A DNA stretch of 64,000 nt, from positions 434,001-498,000 of the forward strand of contig CP053915.1 of assembly GCA_021496925.1 (NCBI GenBank). Reading direction: 5' to 3'. Each line of letters opens with the position of its first letter. Position 1 is the first letter of the stretch. Shown here piece by piece: positions 15,877 to 25,338 of this stretch. A program made the position numbers and the translations under genes. This DNA comes from Acidovorax sp. YS12. GTDB taxonomy: Bacteria; Pseudomonadota; Gammaproteobacteria; Burkholderiales; Burkholderiaceae_C. The notes under the pieces were generated by a model. The model did no database searches and was not told where the DNA came from. It saw only the letters and a list, made by a program, of their open reading frames with translations.

Positions 15877-17051
15877 CGCAACGATTGACGGTTCTGGGCT
15901 CCACGGGCTCGATTGGCACCAGCACGCTGGACGTGGTGCGGCGCCACCCTGGCCGTTTCGAGGTGCTTGCCCTGAGCGCTGCCACGCAGGTCGATGCCCT
16001 GCTGGCCCAGTGCGCCGAATTCCAGCCCCGCTATGCCGTCATGGCGAGCGCCGAGCATGCGCGGGCCCTGGCCGAAAAAATTCAGGCAAATAGCCTTCCA
16101 ACCCAGGTGCTGCAAGCGCCAGACGCTCTTGAAACCATAGCGTCACATCCCGACGTCGATGCCGTCATGGGCGCCATCGTGGGCGCGGCCGGCCTGGCGC
16201 CCTGCCTGGCGGCGGCGCGCGCGGGCAAGCGCCTGCTGCTGGCCAACAAGGAGGCGCTGGTGGTGGGCGGGGCGCTGTTCATGCACACGGTGCGCACGCA
16301 CGGCTGCACGCTGCTGCCCATCGACAGCGAGCATTCCGCCATCTTCCAGTGCCTGCCGGAGGACCGCGGCACCTGGGCGCGGCGCGTGGACAGCATCCTG
16401 CTGACCGCGTCCGGTGGCCCGTTCCGCCAGCGCGACCCGGCTACCCTCGCGGCGATCACGCCCGAGCAGGCGTGCGCGCACCCGAATTTCGCCATGGGGC
16501 GGAAGATCTCCGTCGATTCCGCCACCATGATGAACAAGGCGCTGGAGGTGATCGAGGCGCGCTGGCTGTTCGACATGGCACCCGAGCAGATCAAGGTGGT
16601 GATCCACCCGCAGCAGATCATCCACTCCATGGTGCAGTTCAAGGATGCCTCCATCCTGGCGCAACTGGGCACGCCCGACATGCGCGTGCCCATCGCCTGC
16701 GGGCTGGCCTGGCCCGAACGCATCGAGAGCGGCGCGGCCCTGCTCGACTTCGCCACGCTGTCCGCGCTGGCTTTCGAGGAGGCCGATGCACGGCGCTTTC
16801 CGGGGCTGCACCTGTCGTGGCAGGCTCTGCGCGCGGCGGAGGGCACGACGGCCATCCTCAACGCGGCGAACGAGGTGGCGGTGGACGCCTTCCTGTCGCG
16901 GCGCCTGCGCTTCGACCATATCCACCGCGTGAACCTCGCGACGCTCGAACGCATCACGCCGGCGCGCACCGCCAGCCTGCACGACCTGCTGGCACTCGAT
17001 GCTGAGGCGCGCAGCGTCGCGCAAGGCGCCGTGGCGCGCATGGCGGCGTGA
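15873..17051 (+). CDS. dxr: 1-deoxy-D-xylulose 5-phosphate reductoisomerase
   Basis: 392 residues. NADPH-binding GSTGSIGTSTLD at residues 8-19, the LLANKEALVVGG region, IDSEHSAIFQ with metal ligands, and MMNKALEVIEA are all present. It catalyses the first committed step of the non-mevalonate isoprenoid pathway, giving precursors for the neighbouring UppS. The four-base overlap with cdsA suggests coupling. Codons for residues about 68-90 (16073-16145) are notably AT-richer than the surroundings and may contain a decayed copy of the dispersed repeat. Confidence 0.98.
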   Translation: MTQRLTVLGSTGSIGTSTLDVVRRHPGRFEVLALSAATQVDALLAQCAEFQPRYAVMASAEHARALAEKIQANSLPTQVLQAPDALETIASHPDVDAVMGAIVGAAGLAPCLAAARAGKRLLLANKEALVVGGALFMHTVRTHGCTLLPIDSEHSAIFQCLPEDRGTWARRVDSILLTASGGPFRQRDPATLAAITPEQACAHPNFAMGRKISVDSATMMNKALEVIEARWLFDMAPEQIKVVIHPQQIIHSMVQFKDASILAQLGTPDMRVPIACGLAWPERIESGAALLDFATLSALAFEEADARRFPGLHLSWQALRAAEGTTAILNAANEVAVDAFLSRRLRFDHIHRVNLATLERITPARTASLHDLLALDAEARSVAQGAVARMAA

Positions 17052-17064
17052 GGGGGCACCGGCG

Positions 17065-18432
17065 ATGCTGCTGACCGTGCTTGCTTTCTTTGTGGCGCTG
17101 GCCATCCTGATCGCCGTGCATGAGTACGGCCACTACCGCGTAGCCGTGGCCTGCGGGGTCAAGGTGCTGCGCTTTTCCGTGGGCTTCGGTACGCCCTTGC
17201 TGCGCTGGCGGCGGCAGGGCTCGCCGACGGAGTTCGTCATCGGCGCGTTTCCCCTGGGCGGCTATGTGCGCATGCTCGACGAGCGCGAGGCGCCCGTGGA
17301 GGAGAGCGAGCGCCACCTAGCCTTCAACAACCAGCCGCTGCGCTCCCGCGCTGCGATCGTCGCGGCCGGGCCGCTGGCCAACCTGCTGCTGGCGGTGCTG
17401 CTGTACGCCGTGGTCAACTGGAGCGGCGTGGAGGAACCGAAGGCGTACCTCGCCAGTCCGGCCGCAGGCTCCATCGCCGAACGGGCGGGCCTGCATGGGG
17501 GCGAACTGGTGCTGGGCGTTGGCGTAGGGGGGCAGGACATCGAGCCCGTGCGCTCCTTCGAGGACCTGCGCTGGACGCTGGCACGCGCGGCGCTGGAAGG
17601 CGACAACGTGCGCCTCGCCGTGCAGGCGCGCCCTGGCGCCGCGCAGCGCGAGATCGTGCTGGAGACATCGCGGCTGGAGGCCGGCGACGCCGATGCCCAG
17701 TTGCTGCGCAAGATCGGCATCCAGGGGCCGTGGCGGCGCCCGGTGCTGGGCGAGGTGATGGCGGGCGGCGCGGCCGAGGGCGCCGGATTGCGTGCCGGCG
17801 ACCTGGTGCTGAAGATAGGCGCGGTGGAAGTGACGGACGGCGCGCAACTGCACGAGCTGATCCGCGCCTCCGTGCGCGACGGCAAGGCGCTCACGCAGGC
17901 CTGGCGCATCGAGCGCGGCGGGCAGGTTTTGACGCTGGACGTGACGCCCGGGCTGTACTGGGAGTCCGCCGATGCGCCGATTGGCCGCATCGGCGCCTAC
18001 GTGGGCGCCGCGCCCGAGATGGTCACCGTGCGCTACGGCGTGCTGGAAGGGCTGTGGAGCGGCGCGGTGCGCACCTGGGAAGTCTCCAGCCTCACGCTGC
18101 GCACCATGGGCCGCATGGTGATCGGCGAGGCCTCGCTCAAGAACCTCAGCGGACCGCTGACCATCGCCGACTACGCGGGCAAATCGGCGGCCATGGGGCT
18201 GGCCTATTACCTGGGCTTTCTGGCGCTGATCAGCGTCAGCCTGGGGGTGCTCAACCTGTTGCCGCTGCCCGTTCTGGATGGGGGCCACCTGATGTATTAT
18301 CTTTGGGAGGCCGTGACCGGCAGGGGCGTGTCCGATGCCTGGATGGAGCGACTGCAGCGCGCGGGCGTTGCGGTGCTGATTCTGATGATGTCCATCGCCC
18401 TGTTCAACGATATCACCCGGCTCTTTGGCTAA
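17065..18432 (+). CDS. rseP: RseP site-2 zinc metalloprotease
   Basis: 455 residues. The zinc-binding HEYGH lies at residues 19-23 inside the first membrane segment, the PDZ domains occupy about 115-300, and the second metal motif LLPLPVLDGGHL is in the C-terminal third. RseP cleaves the transmembrane anti-sigma factor RseA and remnant signal peptides, activating sigmaE envelope stress responses. It lies upstream of bamA, the arrangement that couples stress sensing to outer-membrane protein assembly. Confidence 0.98.
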   Translation: MLLTVLAFFVALAILIAVHEYGHYRVAVACGVKVLRFSVGFGTPLLRWRRQGSPTEFVIGAFPLGGYVRMLDEREAPVEESERHLAFNNQPLRSRAAIVAAGPLANLLLAVLLYAVVNWSGVEEPKAYLASPAAGSIAERAGLHGGELVLGVGVGGQDIEPVRSFEDLRWTLARAALEGDNVRLAVQARPGAAQREIVLETSRLEAGDADAQLLRKIGIQGPWRRPVLGEVMAGGAAEGAGLRAGDLVLKIGAVEVTDGAQLHELIRASVRDGKALTQAWRIERGGQVLTLDVTPGLYWESADAPIGRIGAYVGAAPEMVTVRYGVLEGLWSGAVRTWEVSSLTLRTMGRMVIGEASLKNLSGPLTIADYAGKSAAMGLAYYLGFLALISVSLGVLNLLPLPVLDGGHLMYYLWEAVTGRGVSDAWMERLQRAGVAVLILMMSIALFNDITRLFG

Positions 18433-18475
18433 TCTTTTTGCTGCCTGGCCCGCGCGGGCAACACCTGCTTCACTC

Positions 18476-20773
18476 ATGACAAAACACATCAATCGCTGGG
18501 GTGTGCGCACCGCTTCGGCCATCGCCGCCATGGTTTTTGCATCCCAGGCCGCCTGGGCCCTCGCGCCCTTCAAGGTGCAGGACATCCGGGTCGAGGGGTT
18601 GCAGCGGGTCGAGCCGGGCACGATCTTTGCCTCGCTGCCGCTGCGCGTGGGCGACGAATACAACGACGAAAAAGGCTCCGCCGCGATTCGTGCGCTGTTC
18701 GCCCTCGGCCTGTTCAAGGATGTGCGCCTGGAGGCCAACGGCAACGTGCTCGTGGTGGTGGTCGAGGAGCGGCCCACGATCGCCAACGTGGAGTTCGCGG
18801 GCACCAAGGAGTTCGACAAGGACGCGCTGCAAAAGGCCATGCGCGACGTGGGCCTGGCCGAAGGCCGCCCGTTCGACAAGGCGCTGGCCGACCGTGCCGA
18901 GCAGGAGCTCAAGCGCCAGTACATCAACAAGAGCCTGTACGGCGCCGAGGTGGTGACCACCGTCACCCCGGTGGAGCGCAACCGCGTCAACCTGACCTTC
19001 ACGGTGTCCGAGGGCGAGCCCGCGCGCATCAAGGAAATCCACATCACCGGCAACAAGGCCTTCAGCGAATCCACGCTCAAGGGCCTGTTCGACCTGGACA
19101 CTGGCGGCTGGCTCAGCTGGTACACCAAGAGCGACCGCTATGCGCGCGCGAAGCTCAATGCCGATCTGGAAACGCTGCGTTCGTACTACCTGCAGCGCGG
19201 CTACCTCGAGTTCCGCGTCGATTCCACGCAGGTGGCCATTTCGCCAGACAAGCAGGACATCGCCATCACCGTCAACGTGACCGAGGGCGAGCGCTTCGTG
19301 GTTTCCGGCGTCAAGCTCGAAGGCAACTTCCTCGACCGTGACGACGAATTCAAATCGCTGGTCAGCATCCAGCCGGGCGAACCGTACAACGCCGACAAGG
19401 TGACCGAGACCACCAAGGCCTTCACCGAGCACTTCGGCAACTTCGGCTTCGCGTTCGCGCGCGTCGAGGCCGTGCCCGAGATCGACCGCGAGACCAACCG
19501 CGTGGCCATCGTGCTGCGCGCCGAGCCTTCGCGCCGCGCCTACGTGCGCCGCATCCAGGTCAGCGGCAACAACCGCACGCGCGACGAAGTGATCCGCCGC
19601 GAGTTCCGGCAGTACGAGGCCTCCTGGTACGACGGCGACAAGATCAAGCTGTCGCGCGACCGCGTGGACCGCCTGGGGTATTTCACCGAGGTCAACGTCG
19701 AGACGCAGGACGTGCCCGGCTCGCCCGACCAGGTGGACCTGGTGATCAACGTGGCGGAAAAGCCCACGGGCTCGCTGCAGCTCGGCGCGGGCTTCTCGAG
19801 CGCCGAGAAGATCGCGCTCTCGTTCAGCATCAAGCAGGACAACGTGTTCGGCTCGGGCAACTACCTGGGCGTGGACGTGAACACCAGCAAGTACCGCCGC
19901 ACCCTGGTGTTCTCCACCACCGATCCGTACTTCACCCAGAGCGGCATCTCGCGCACCTTCGATCTCTACTATCGCACCGACAAGCCCTACCAGGACCAGG
20001 GCGGCAACTACGAGATCGTCACCACCGGGACCAGCGTGCGCTTCGGCGTGCCGTTCAGCGAGGTGGACACGGTTTTCTTCGGCGGCGGGCTGGAGCACAC
20101 GCGCATCAAGGCCGGCACCAACATCCCGGCGGCCTACCTCGCCTATGCCGATGCCTATGGTTACAGCAGCACCGGTGTGCCGCTGACGATCGGCTGGTCG
20201 CGCGATGACCGCGACAGCGCGCTGGCGCCCAACTCCGGCCGCTACCAGCGCCTGAATTCGGAGTGGTCCGTGGCGGGCGACGCGCGCTACGTGCGTGCCA
20301 ACTACCAGTACCAGCAGTACGTGCCGCTGAACAAGAAGTTCACCCTGGCGTTCAACGGCGAGCTGGGCCTGGGCAAGGGCATCGGCGGCCGTCCGTTCCC
20401 GGTGTTCAAGAACTTCTACTCGGGCGGCCTCGGTTCGGTGCGCGGCTTCGATCAGGGCACGCTGGGTCCGCGCGACATCACGGGCGCGTCGCTCGGCGGC
20501 CCGAAGAAGGTCACGCTCAACGCCGAGCTGGTCGCGCCGTTCCCCGGCGCCGGCAACGACCGCACGCTGCGTGTCTTCGGCTTCGTCGATGCGGGCAACG
20601 TGTTCGGCGACAACGAAAAAATCAGCTTCGGCGAAATGCGCGCTTCCGCGGGCCTGGGCCTGAGCTGGATTTCGCCGCTGGGGCCGCTGCGCATCGCCTA
20701 TGCACAGCCCGTGCGCAAGCAAGCAGGCGATAAAATCCAGAAACTGCAATTCCAAATCGGAACGTCCTTCTAA
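18476..20773 (+). CDS. bamA: BamA, outer-membrane protein assembly factor
   Basis: 765 residues. A signal peptide ends near AWA-LAPFKVQDIRVEG (about residue 29). Five POTRA domains follow (about 30-420), and then the 16-strand Omp85 barrel containing GSVRGFDQGTLGPRD, the VRGF/Y lid-lock motif. It inserts beta-barrel proteins into the outer membrane. ATG 18476 is chosen because it gives a clean signal peptide; an upstream in-frame ATG at 18425 overlaps rseP. The stop overlaps the next start. Confidence 0.98.
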   Translation: MTKHINRWGVRTASAIAAMVFASQAAWALAPFKVQDIRVEGLQRVEPGTIFASLPLRVGDEYNDEKGSAAIRALFALGLFKDVRLEANGNVLVVVVEERPTIANVEFAGTKEFDKDALQKAMRDVGLAEGRPFDKALADRAEQELKRQYINKSLYGAEVVTTVTPVERNRVNLTFTVSEGEPARIKEIHITGNKAFSESTLKGLFDLDTGGWLSWYTKSDRYARAKLNADLETLRSYYLQRGYLEFRVDSTQVAISPDKQDIAITVNVTEGERFVVSGVKLEGNFLDRDDEFKSLVSIQPGEPYNADKVTETTKAFTEHFGNFGFAFARVEAVPEIDRETNRVAIVLRAEPSRRAYVRRIQVSGNNRTRDEVIRREFRQYEASWYDGDKIKLSRDRVDRLGYFTEVNVETQDVPGSPDQVDLVINVAEKPTGSLQLGAGFSSAEKIALSFSIKQDNVFGSGNYLGVDVNTSKYRRTLVFSTTDPYFTQSGISRTFDLYYRTDKPYQDQGGNYEIVTTGTSVRFGVPFSEVDTVFFGGGLEHTRIKAGTNIPAAYLAYADAYGYSSTGVPLTIGWSRDDRDSALAPNSGRYQRLNSEWSVAGDARYVRANYQYQQYVPLNKKFTLAFNGELGLGKGIGGRPFPVFKNFYSGGLGSVRGFDQGTLGPRDITGASLGGPKKVTLNAELVAPFPGAGNDRTLRVFGFVDAGNVFGDNEKISFGEMRASAGLGLSWISPLGPLRIAYAQPVRKQAGDKIQKLQFQIGTSF

Positions 20774-21294
20774 TGAAAACCTTCTCTCGTCATTTCTCCC
20801 TGGCCGTGTTGCTGGGCTCCATGGCTCTGGCGGCTCCGTTGGCCGCGCATGCCGAAGAATTCAAGGCGGGTTTCGTCAACACCGACCGCCTGTTCCGCGA
20901 AGCCAACGCCGCCAAGGCCGCGCAGTCCAAGCTCGAGCAGGAATTCGCCAAGCGCGAGAAGGAACTCATGGACATGGGCAACACCCTCAAGTCCGCGTCG
21001 GAAAAGTTCGAGCGCGACGCGCCCACCATGGCCGAAAGCCAGCGCCAGACGCGCCAGCGCCAGCTCGTCGATCAGGACCGCGAGTTCCAGCGCAAGCGCC
21101 GCGAGTTCCAGGAAGACCTGAGCGCGCGCAAGAACGAGGAGCTGGCCCAGGTGCTGGAGCGTGCCAACAAGGTCGTCAAGCAGGTGGCCGAGCAGGAGAA
21201 GTACGACGTGATCCTGCAGGAAGCCGTCTACATCAACCCCAAGCACGACATCACCGACAAGGTGCTCAAGGCGCTCAACGCCGCCGCCAAGTGA
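20773..21294 (+). CDS. skp: Skp/OmpH periplasmic chaperone
   Basis: 173 residues with a signal peptide (cleavage after AAHA, about residue 27), a small beta body (FKAGFVNTDRLF and YDVILQEAVYINP) and a long charged coiled-coil arm in the middle (about 50-135). Skp shields unfolded outer-membrane proteins on the way to BamA. Start and bamA stop overlap at TAATGA. Confidence 0.95.
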   Translation: MKTFSRHFSLAVLLGSMALAAPLAAHAEEFKAGFVNTDRLFREANAAKAAQSKLEQEFAKREKELMDMGNTLKSASEKFERDAPTMAESQRQTRQRQLVDQDREFQRKRREFQEDLSARKNEELAQVLERANKVVKQVAEQEKYDVILQEAVYINPKHDITDKVLKALNAAAK

Positions 21295-21316
21295 TGCGCC
21301 GTTCGCAGGATCGCGT

Positions 21317-22297
21317 GTGAGCTTGCTGCTAGGGCAGATCGTCGATGCGCTCGGCGGCGAACTGGAGGGGGCGGCACGCGAGACCCGCATTGCACGCATA
21401 GCCCCCCTGGAATCCGCCGGCCCGGGCGATCTGAGCTTTCTCAGCAATCCCCGCTACCAACAGCAGCTGGCCGCCTCCCAGGCGGCCTGCGTCATTGTGG
21501 CGCCTGCGCTGCGGGAGCAAGCCCGCCAGCGCGGTGCCTGCATCGTCGCCGCCAACCCCTATGCCTACTTCGCGCGCGCCACCCAGCTGTGGCGCCAGGT
21601 GCAGGGCAGGGGGCAGGCGCCGGGCGTGCACCCCAGTGCCGTGGTGCACCCGGACGCGCAGGTCGATGCCAGCGCCACCATTGGCCCGCTGTGCGTGGTC
21701 GAGCGCGGCGCGCGCATCGGGGCCCACACCTGGCTCAAGTCGCGCGTTACCGTGGGCGAGGATTGCCAAGTGGGCGCGCGCTGCATCCTGCATGCGGGCG
21801 TCGTGATCGGCGCCGACGGTTTCGGCTTCGCGCCCGAGGACGGCGCCTGGGTCAAGATCGAGCAACTGGGCGCGGTGCGCATCGGCGACGACGTGGAGCT
21901 TGGTGCCAACACCTGCGTGGACCGCGGCGCGCTCGACGACACGGTCATCGAGGATGGCGTGAAGCTCGACAACCTGGTGCAGATCGGCCACAACGTGCAC
22001 GTCGGGCGGCATGCGGCCATGGCGGGCTGCGCGGGCGTGGCGGGCAGTGCACGCATCGGTGCGCATTGCACGGTGGGCGGCGGCGGCATTGTGCTGGGCC
22101 ACCTGGCGCTGGCCGACCACGTGCATGTATCCGCCGCCACCACCGTGACGCGTTCGATCAGCCAGCCCGGCCTGTACACCGGCATGTTTCCCGCCGACGA
22201 AAACGCCAAGTGGGAAAAGAACGCCGCCACACTCAAGCAATTGCACGCCTTGCGCGAACGCATCAAGGCGCTGGAACAGGCACTGAAAGCCACATAG
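21317..22297 (+). CDS. lpxD: UDP-3-O-(3-hydroxyacyl)glucosamine N-acyltransferase
   Basis: 326 residues. N-terminal uridine-binding domain (about 1-95), then a left-handed beta-helix of hexapeptide repeats (about 100-290) with the catalytic His in QIGHNVHVG, and a C-terminal helix. It performs the third step of lipid A synthesis. GTG at 21317 is the only start that fits the family N-terminus (SLLLGQIVDALGGEL). There is no strong ribosome binding site; it is likely coupled to skp. Confidence 0.96.
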   Translation: MSLLLGQIVDALGGELEGAARETRIARIAPLESAGPGDLSFLSNPRYQQQLAASQAACVIVAPALREQARQRGACIVAANPYAYFARATQLWRQVQGRGQAPGVHPSAVVHPDAQVDASATIGPLCVVERGARIGAHTWLKSRVTVGEDCQVGARCILHAGVVIGADGFGFAPEDGAWVKIEQLGAVRIGDDVELGANTCVDRGALDDTVIEDGVKLDNLVQIGHNVHVGRHAAMAGCAGVAGSARIGAHCTVGGGGIVLGHLALADHVHVSAATTVTRSISQPGLYTGMFPADENAKWEKNAATLKQLHALRERIKALEQALKAT

Positions 22298-22313
22298 AAA
22301 AACGGAAAACCAG

Positions 22314-22754
22314 ATGATGGATATTCACGCAATCCTCAAGCAGCTGCCCCACCGCTACCCCTTCCTGCTGGTGGACAAGGTGGTCGAGCTTGAACGCAAC
22401 CAGCGCATCCGGGCCATCAAGAACGTCACGTTCAACGAGCCGTATTTCATGGGCCATTTCCCTGGCCGTCCCGTCATGCCGGGGGTATTGATCCTGGAAG
22501 CGCTGGCCCAGGCCGCCGGGCTGCTGGCCTTCGATGCCATGGGCCAGGTGCCGGACGAAAACAACATCTACTACTTCGTCGGCATCGACGGCGCGCGCTT
22601 CAAGCGTCCCGTGGAGCCCGGCGACCAGCTCATCCTGGACATCACCATCGACCGCGTGCGCGGCGGCATCTGGAAGTTCAACGGCGTGGGCCGCGTGGGC
22701 GACGAAGTCGCGTGCGAGGCACAACTGATGTGCACCATGCGCCAAGTGGGCTGA
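22314..22754 (+). CDS. fabZ: 3-hydroxyacyl-ACP dehydratase
   Basis: 146 residues of the hot-dog fold. HRYPFLLVD and the active-site pair in GHFPGRPVMPGVLILEALAQ (His and Glu) are intact. FabZ dehydrates the 3-hydroxyacyl-ACP that LpxA and LpxD otherwise use, so its placement balances fatty acid against lipid A synthesis. Two adjacent ATG codons (22314, 22317) are possible. Confidence 0.97.
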   Translation: MMDIHAILKQLPHRYPFLLVDKVVELERNQRIRAIKNVTFNEPYFMGHFPGRPVMPGVLILEALAQAAGLLAFDAMGQVPDENNIYYFVGIDGARFKRPVEPGDQLILDITIDRVRGGIWKFNGVGRVGDEVACEAQLMCTMRQVG

Positions 22755-22780
22755 CACGGGCCAGAGTGCCGTCACGCGCC

Positions 22781-23569
22781 GTGAGCAACATCCACCAGAC
22801 CGCCATTGTCGATGCCGGGGCCGAGATCGACCCGGGCGTGACCATTGGCCCCTACGCCGTCATCGGCCCGCACGTGCGCATTGGCGCGGGCACCCGTGTG
22901 GGCGCGCATTGCGTGATCGAGGGGCGCACCACCATCGGCCGGGACAACCGCATCTTCCAGTTCGCCTCGCTCGGCGCGGTGCCGCAGGACAAGAAGTACG
23001 CGGGTGAGGACACGCGGCTCGTCATCGGCGACCGCAACACCATCCGCGAGTTCTGCACCGTCAACACCGGCACGGCCCAGGACAAGGGCGTGACCACCAT
23101 CGGCGACGACAACTGGATCATGGCCTACGTGCACATCGCGCACGACTGCGTGGTGGGGCACCAGACCACCATGGCCAACAACACCACGCTGGCCGGCCAC
23201 GTGGAGGTGGGCGACTGGGCCACCGTGGGCGGGCTCACGGGCGTGCTGCAGCGCATGCGCATCGGCGCGCACGCCATGGTGGGCTTCGCCAGCCACATCG
23301 GCAAGGACGTTCCCCCGTTCATGGTGGTGGACGGCAACCCGCTGGCCGTGCGCGGCGTGAACCTCGTGGGGCTGCGCCGCCGCGATTTCTCCGCCGAACG
23401 CATCGCGTCTATCCGCGAGATGCACAAGCTGCTGTACCGCCAGGGGCTGACGCTGGAGCAGGCCCGCCAGGCCATCCAGGCGCTGGCCGCGCAGGCGCCC
23501 GAGGCGGCGCAGGACGTGGCGGTGATGGACACCTTCCTGGCCGCATCCGCCCAGGGCATCGCCCGTTAG
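22781..23569 (+). CDS. lpxA: UDP-N-acetylglucosamine acyltransferase
   Basis: 262 residues, standard size. A left-handed beta-helix of hexapeptide repeats spans about residues 5-185 with the catalytic His in MAYVHIAHDCVVG; the C-terminal helical bundle follows. It adds a 3-hydroxyacyl chain to UDP-GlcNAc, the first step of lipid A synthesis. The GTG at 22781 starts the family sequence SNIHQTAIVD; the frame is open further upstream without homology. Confidence 0.97.
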   Translation: MSNIHQTAIVDAGAEIDPGVTIGPYAVIGPHVRIGAGTRVGAHCVIEGRTTIGRDNRIFQFASLGAVPQDKKYAGEDTRLVIGDRNTIREFCTVNTGTAQDKGVTTIGDDNWIMAYVHIAHDCVVGHQTTMANNTTLAGHVEVGDWATVGGLTGVLQRMRIGAHAMVGFASHIGKDVPPFMVVDGNPLAVRGVNLVGLRRRDFSAERIASIREMHKLLYRQGLTLEQARQAIQALAAQAPEAAQDVAVMDTFLAASAQGIAR

Positions 23570-23574
23570 AGCCC

Positions 23575-24738
23575 ATGAGCGAACGGCATGCGCCCCGCAT
23601 CGCGATGGTGGCGGGCGAAACTTCGGGCGATCTGCTGGCGGGCCTGTTGCTCGACGGCATGCAGGCCCACTGGCCCGCGTTGACGGCCCATGGCATCGGC
23701 GGGCCGCAGATGGCGCGCCGGGGCTTCGATGCGCGCTGGCCCAGCGACCGGCTGGCCGTGCATGGCTACAGCCTGGAGGTGCTGCGCCGCTTGCGCGAGC
23801 TGCTGCGCATGCGCAAGACGCTGCGCGCGGATTTGCTGCAGAACCGGCCCGACGTGTTCATCGGCGTCGATGCCCCGGACTTCAACCTGGGCCTGGAGGC
23901 CGACCTGCGCGCTGCCGGCATCAAGACCGTGCATTTCGTCTGCCCCTCGATCTGGGCCTGGCGCGCCGGCCGGGTGGAGAAAATCCGCCGCGCGGCCGAC
24001 CACGTGCTGTGCATCTTCCCGTTCGAGCCCGAGCTGCTGGCGCGCCATGGCATTTCCGCCAGCTACGTCGGCCATCCGCTGGCCAGCGTGATTCCCCTGG
24101 TGCCGGACCGCGCCGCGGCGCGTGCCCAACTGGGTTTGGCGCCCGGAGACACCGTGCTGGCGATTCTCCCGGGCAGCCGCTCGGCCGAGGTGCAGTACAT
24201 CGCTCCGGCATTCTTTCAGGCCGCAGCCCTTATCCAGCAAGCGCTACCAGCTATCAAAATGGTAGTCCCCGCGGTGCCCGCGCTGCAGGAGCGCATCGCC
24301 GAGGTGGCGCGCGACTGCGGCGTGGCCGACCGGCTGCGGATCGTCACGGGCCAGTCGCACACCGTGCTGGCGGCCTGCGATGCCACGCTGATCGCCAGCG
24401 GCACCGCCACGCTGGAGGCCGCGCTGTTCAAGCGCCCCATGGTGATCGGCTACCGCATGCAGGGCTGGAGCTGGCGCCTGATGCGGCGCAAGCAGCTCCA
24501 GCCGTGGGTGGGGCTGCCCAATATCCTGTGCGGCGACTTCGTGGTGCCGGAGCTGATCCAGGATGCTGCCACGCCCGAGGCGCTGGCCGCCGCCACGCTG
24601 CGCTGGCTGCGGGCCCGTGCCGAAGCGCCCGGCACCCTGGCAGCCCTGGAGCAGCGCTTCACGGCGCTGCACCATGAATTGCTGCGCGATACCCCCCGAT
24701 TGGCTGCCGATGCGATCCAGAAAGTCCTTGGCGCCTGA
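23575..24738 (+). CDS. lpxB: Lipid-A-disaccharide synthase
   Basis: 387 residues. Family 19 glycosyltransferase with the N-terminal MVAGETSGDLLAG, VDAPDFNLG, SIWAWRAGRVEKI and ILPGSRSAEV motifs. It condenses UDP-2,3-diacylglucosamine with lipid X at the inner membrane. Bases 24219-24260, encoding residues about 215-229 (QAAALIQQALPAIKM), match the dispersed intergenic repeat of this genome, yet overall length remains normal. Confidence 0.97.
   Translation: MSERHAPRIAMVAGETSGDLLAGLLLDGMQAHWPALTAHGIGGPQMARRGFDARWPSDRLAVHGYSLEVLRRLRELLRMRKTLRADLLQNRPDVFIGVDAPDFNLGLEADLRAAGIKTVHFVCPSIWAWRAGRVEKIRRAADHVLCIFPFEPELLARHGISASYVGHPLASVIPLVPDRAAARAQLGLAPGDTVLAILPGSRSAEVQYIAPAFFQAAALIQQALPAIKMVVPAVPALQERIAEVARDCGVADRLRIVTGQSHTVLAACDATLIASGTATLEAALFKRPMVIGYRMQGWSWRLMRRKQLQPWVGLPNILCGDFVVPELIQDAATPEALAAATLRWLRARAEAPGTLAALEQRFTALHHELLRDTPRLAADAIQKVLGA
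24219..24260 (+). repeat. Dispersed repeat copy inside lpxB
   Basis: GGCCGCAGCCCTTATCCAGC and AAGCGCTACCAGCTATCAAAAT follow the consensus GGCCTCTGGCGCTTATCCAG-CAAGCGCTGGCAGCTATGAAAA (read from copy D, 51.6 kb) with only a few substitutions. It lies in frame within lpxB and does not disrupt the gene. Confidence 0.75.
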
Positions 24739-25330
24739 GCCGCTGCAAGTGCCCCTGCCGTGGCATCCCCCCGGCCTCATTGCGGGCGTGGACGAAGCCG
24801 GGCGCGGTCCGCTGGCCGGGCCCGTGGTCGCGGCCGCGGTGATCCTGGACGACCAGCGGCCCATCGCCGGGCTGGCCGACTCCAAGAAGCTGAGCCCGGC
24901 GCGGCGCGAGGCGCTGTTCGACGAGATCCGCGCCCATGCGCTGTGCTGCAGCATCGCCGAGGCCAGCGTCGAGGAAATCGACCGCCTGAACATCCTGCAG
25001 GCCACGCTGCTGGCCATGCGCCGGGCAGTGCAGGGGCTGCGCCTCAAGCCGGTGATGGTGCTGGTCGATGGCAACCGCCTGCCCGTGCTCGACGTGCCCG
25101 CCGAGGCCATCGTCAAGGGCGACGCGCGCGTGCAGGCCATCTCGGCGGCGTCCATCCTGGCCAAGGTGCACCGCGACCGCTGGTGCGCGCAACTGCACGA
25201 GCGCTACCCGCAGTACGGCTTTGCCGGGCACAAGGGCTATGGCACGGCGGCGCACATGGCGGCACTGCGCGCGCATGGCGCGTGTCCCGAACACCGGCGC
25301 ACGTTCGCGCCCGTCGCACAGCTTCTCTGA
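24710..25330 (+). CDS. rnhB: Ribonuclease HII
   Basis: 206 residues. The catalytic DEAGRGPLAGPVVAAAV segment and the second-metal region KGDARVQAISAASILAKV are intact. It removes RNA from RNA-DNA hybrids, including single ribonucleotides. The start is uncertain: ATG 24710 overlaps lpxB by 29 bases, while a GTG a little downstream (about 24749) would give a protein beginning near the catalytic strand. Confidence 0.95.
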   Translation: MRSRKSLAPEPLQVPLPWHPPGLIAGVDEAGRGPLAGPVVAAAVILDDQRPIAGLADSKKLSPARREALFDEIRAHALCCSIAEASVEEIDRLNILQATLLAMRRAVQGLRLKPVMVLVDGNRLPVLDVPAEAIVKGDARVQAISAASILAKVHRDRWCAQLHERYPQYGFAGHKGYGTAAHMAALRAHGACPEHRRTFAPVAQLL

Positions 25331-25338
25331 GGGATCGC

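Noticed and set aside
16073..16145. Possible decayed repeat copy inside dxr
   Set aside because: AAGCGCCAGA and two ATAGC segments match, and the stretch is AT-rich, but order and spacing are poor. It is mentioned with dxr but not annotated as a repeat.
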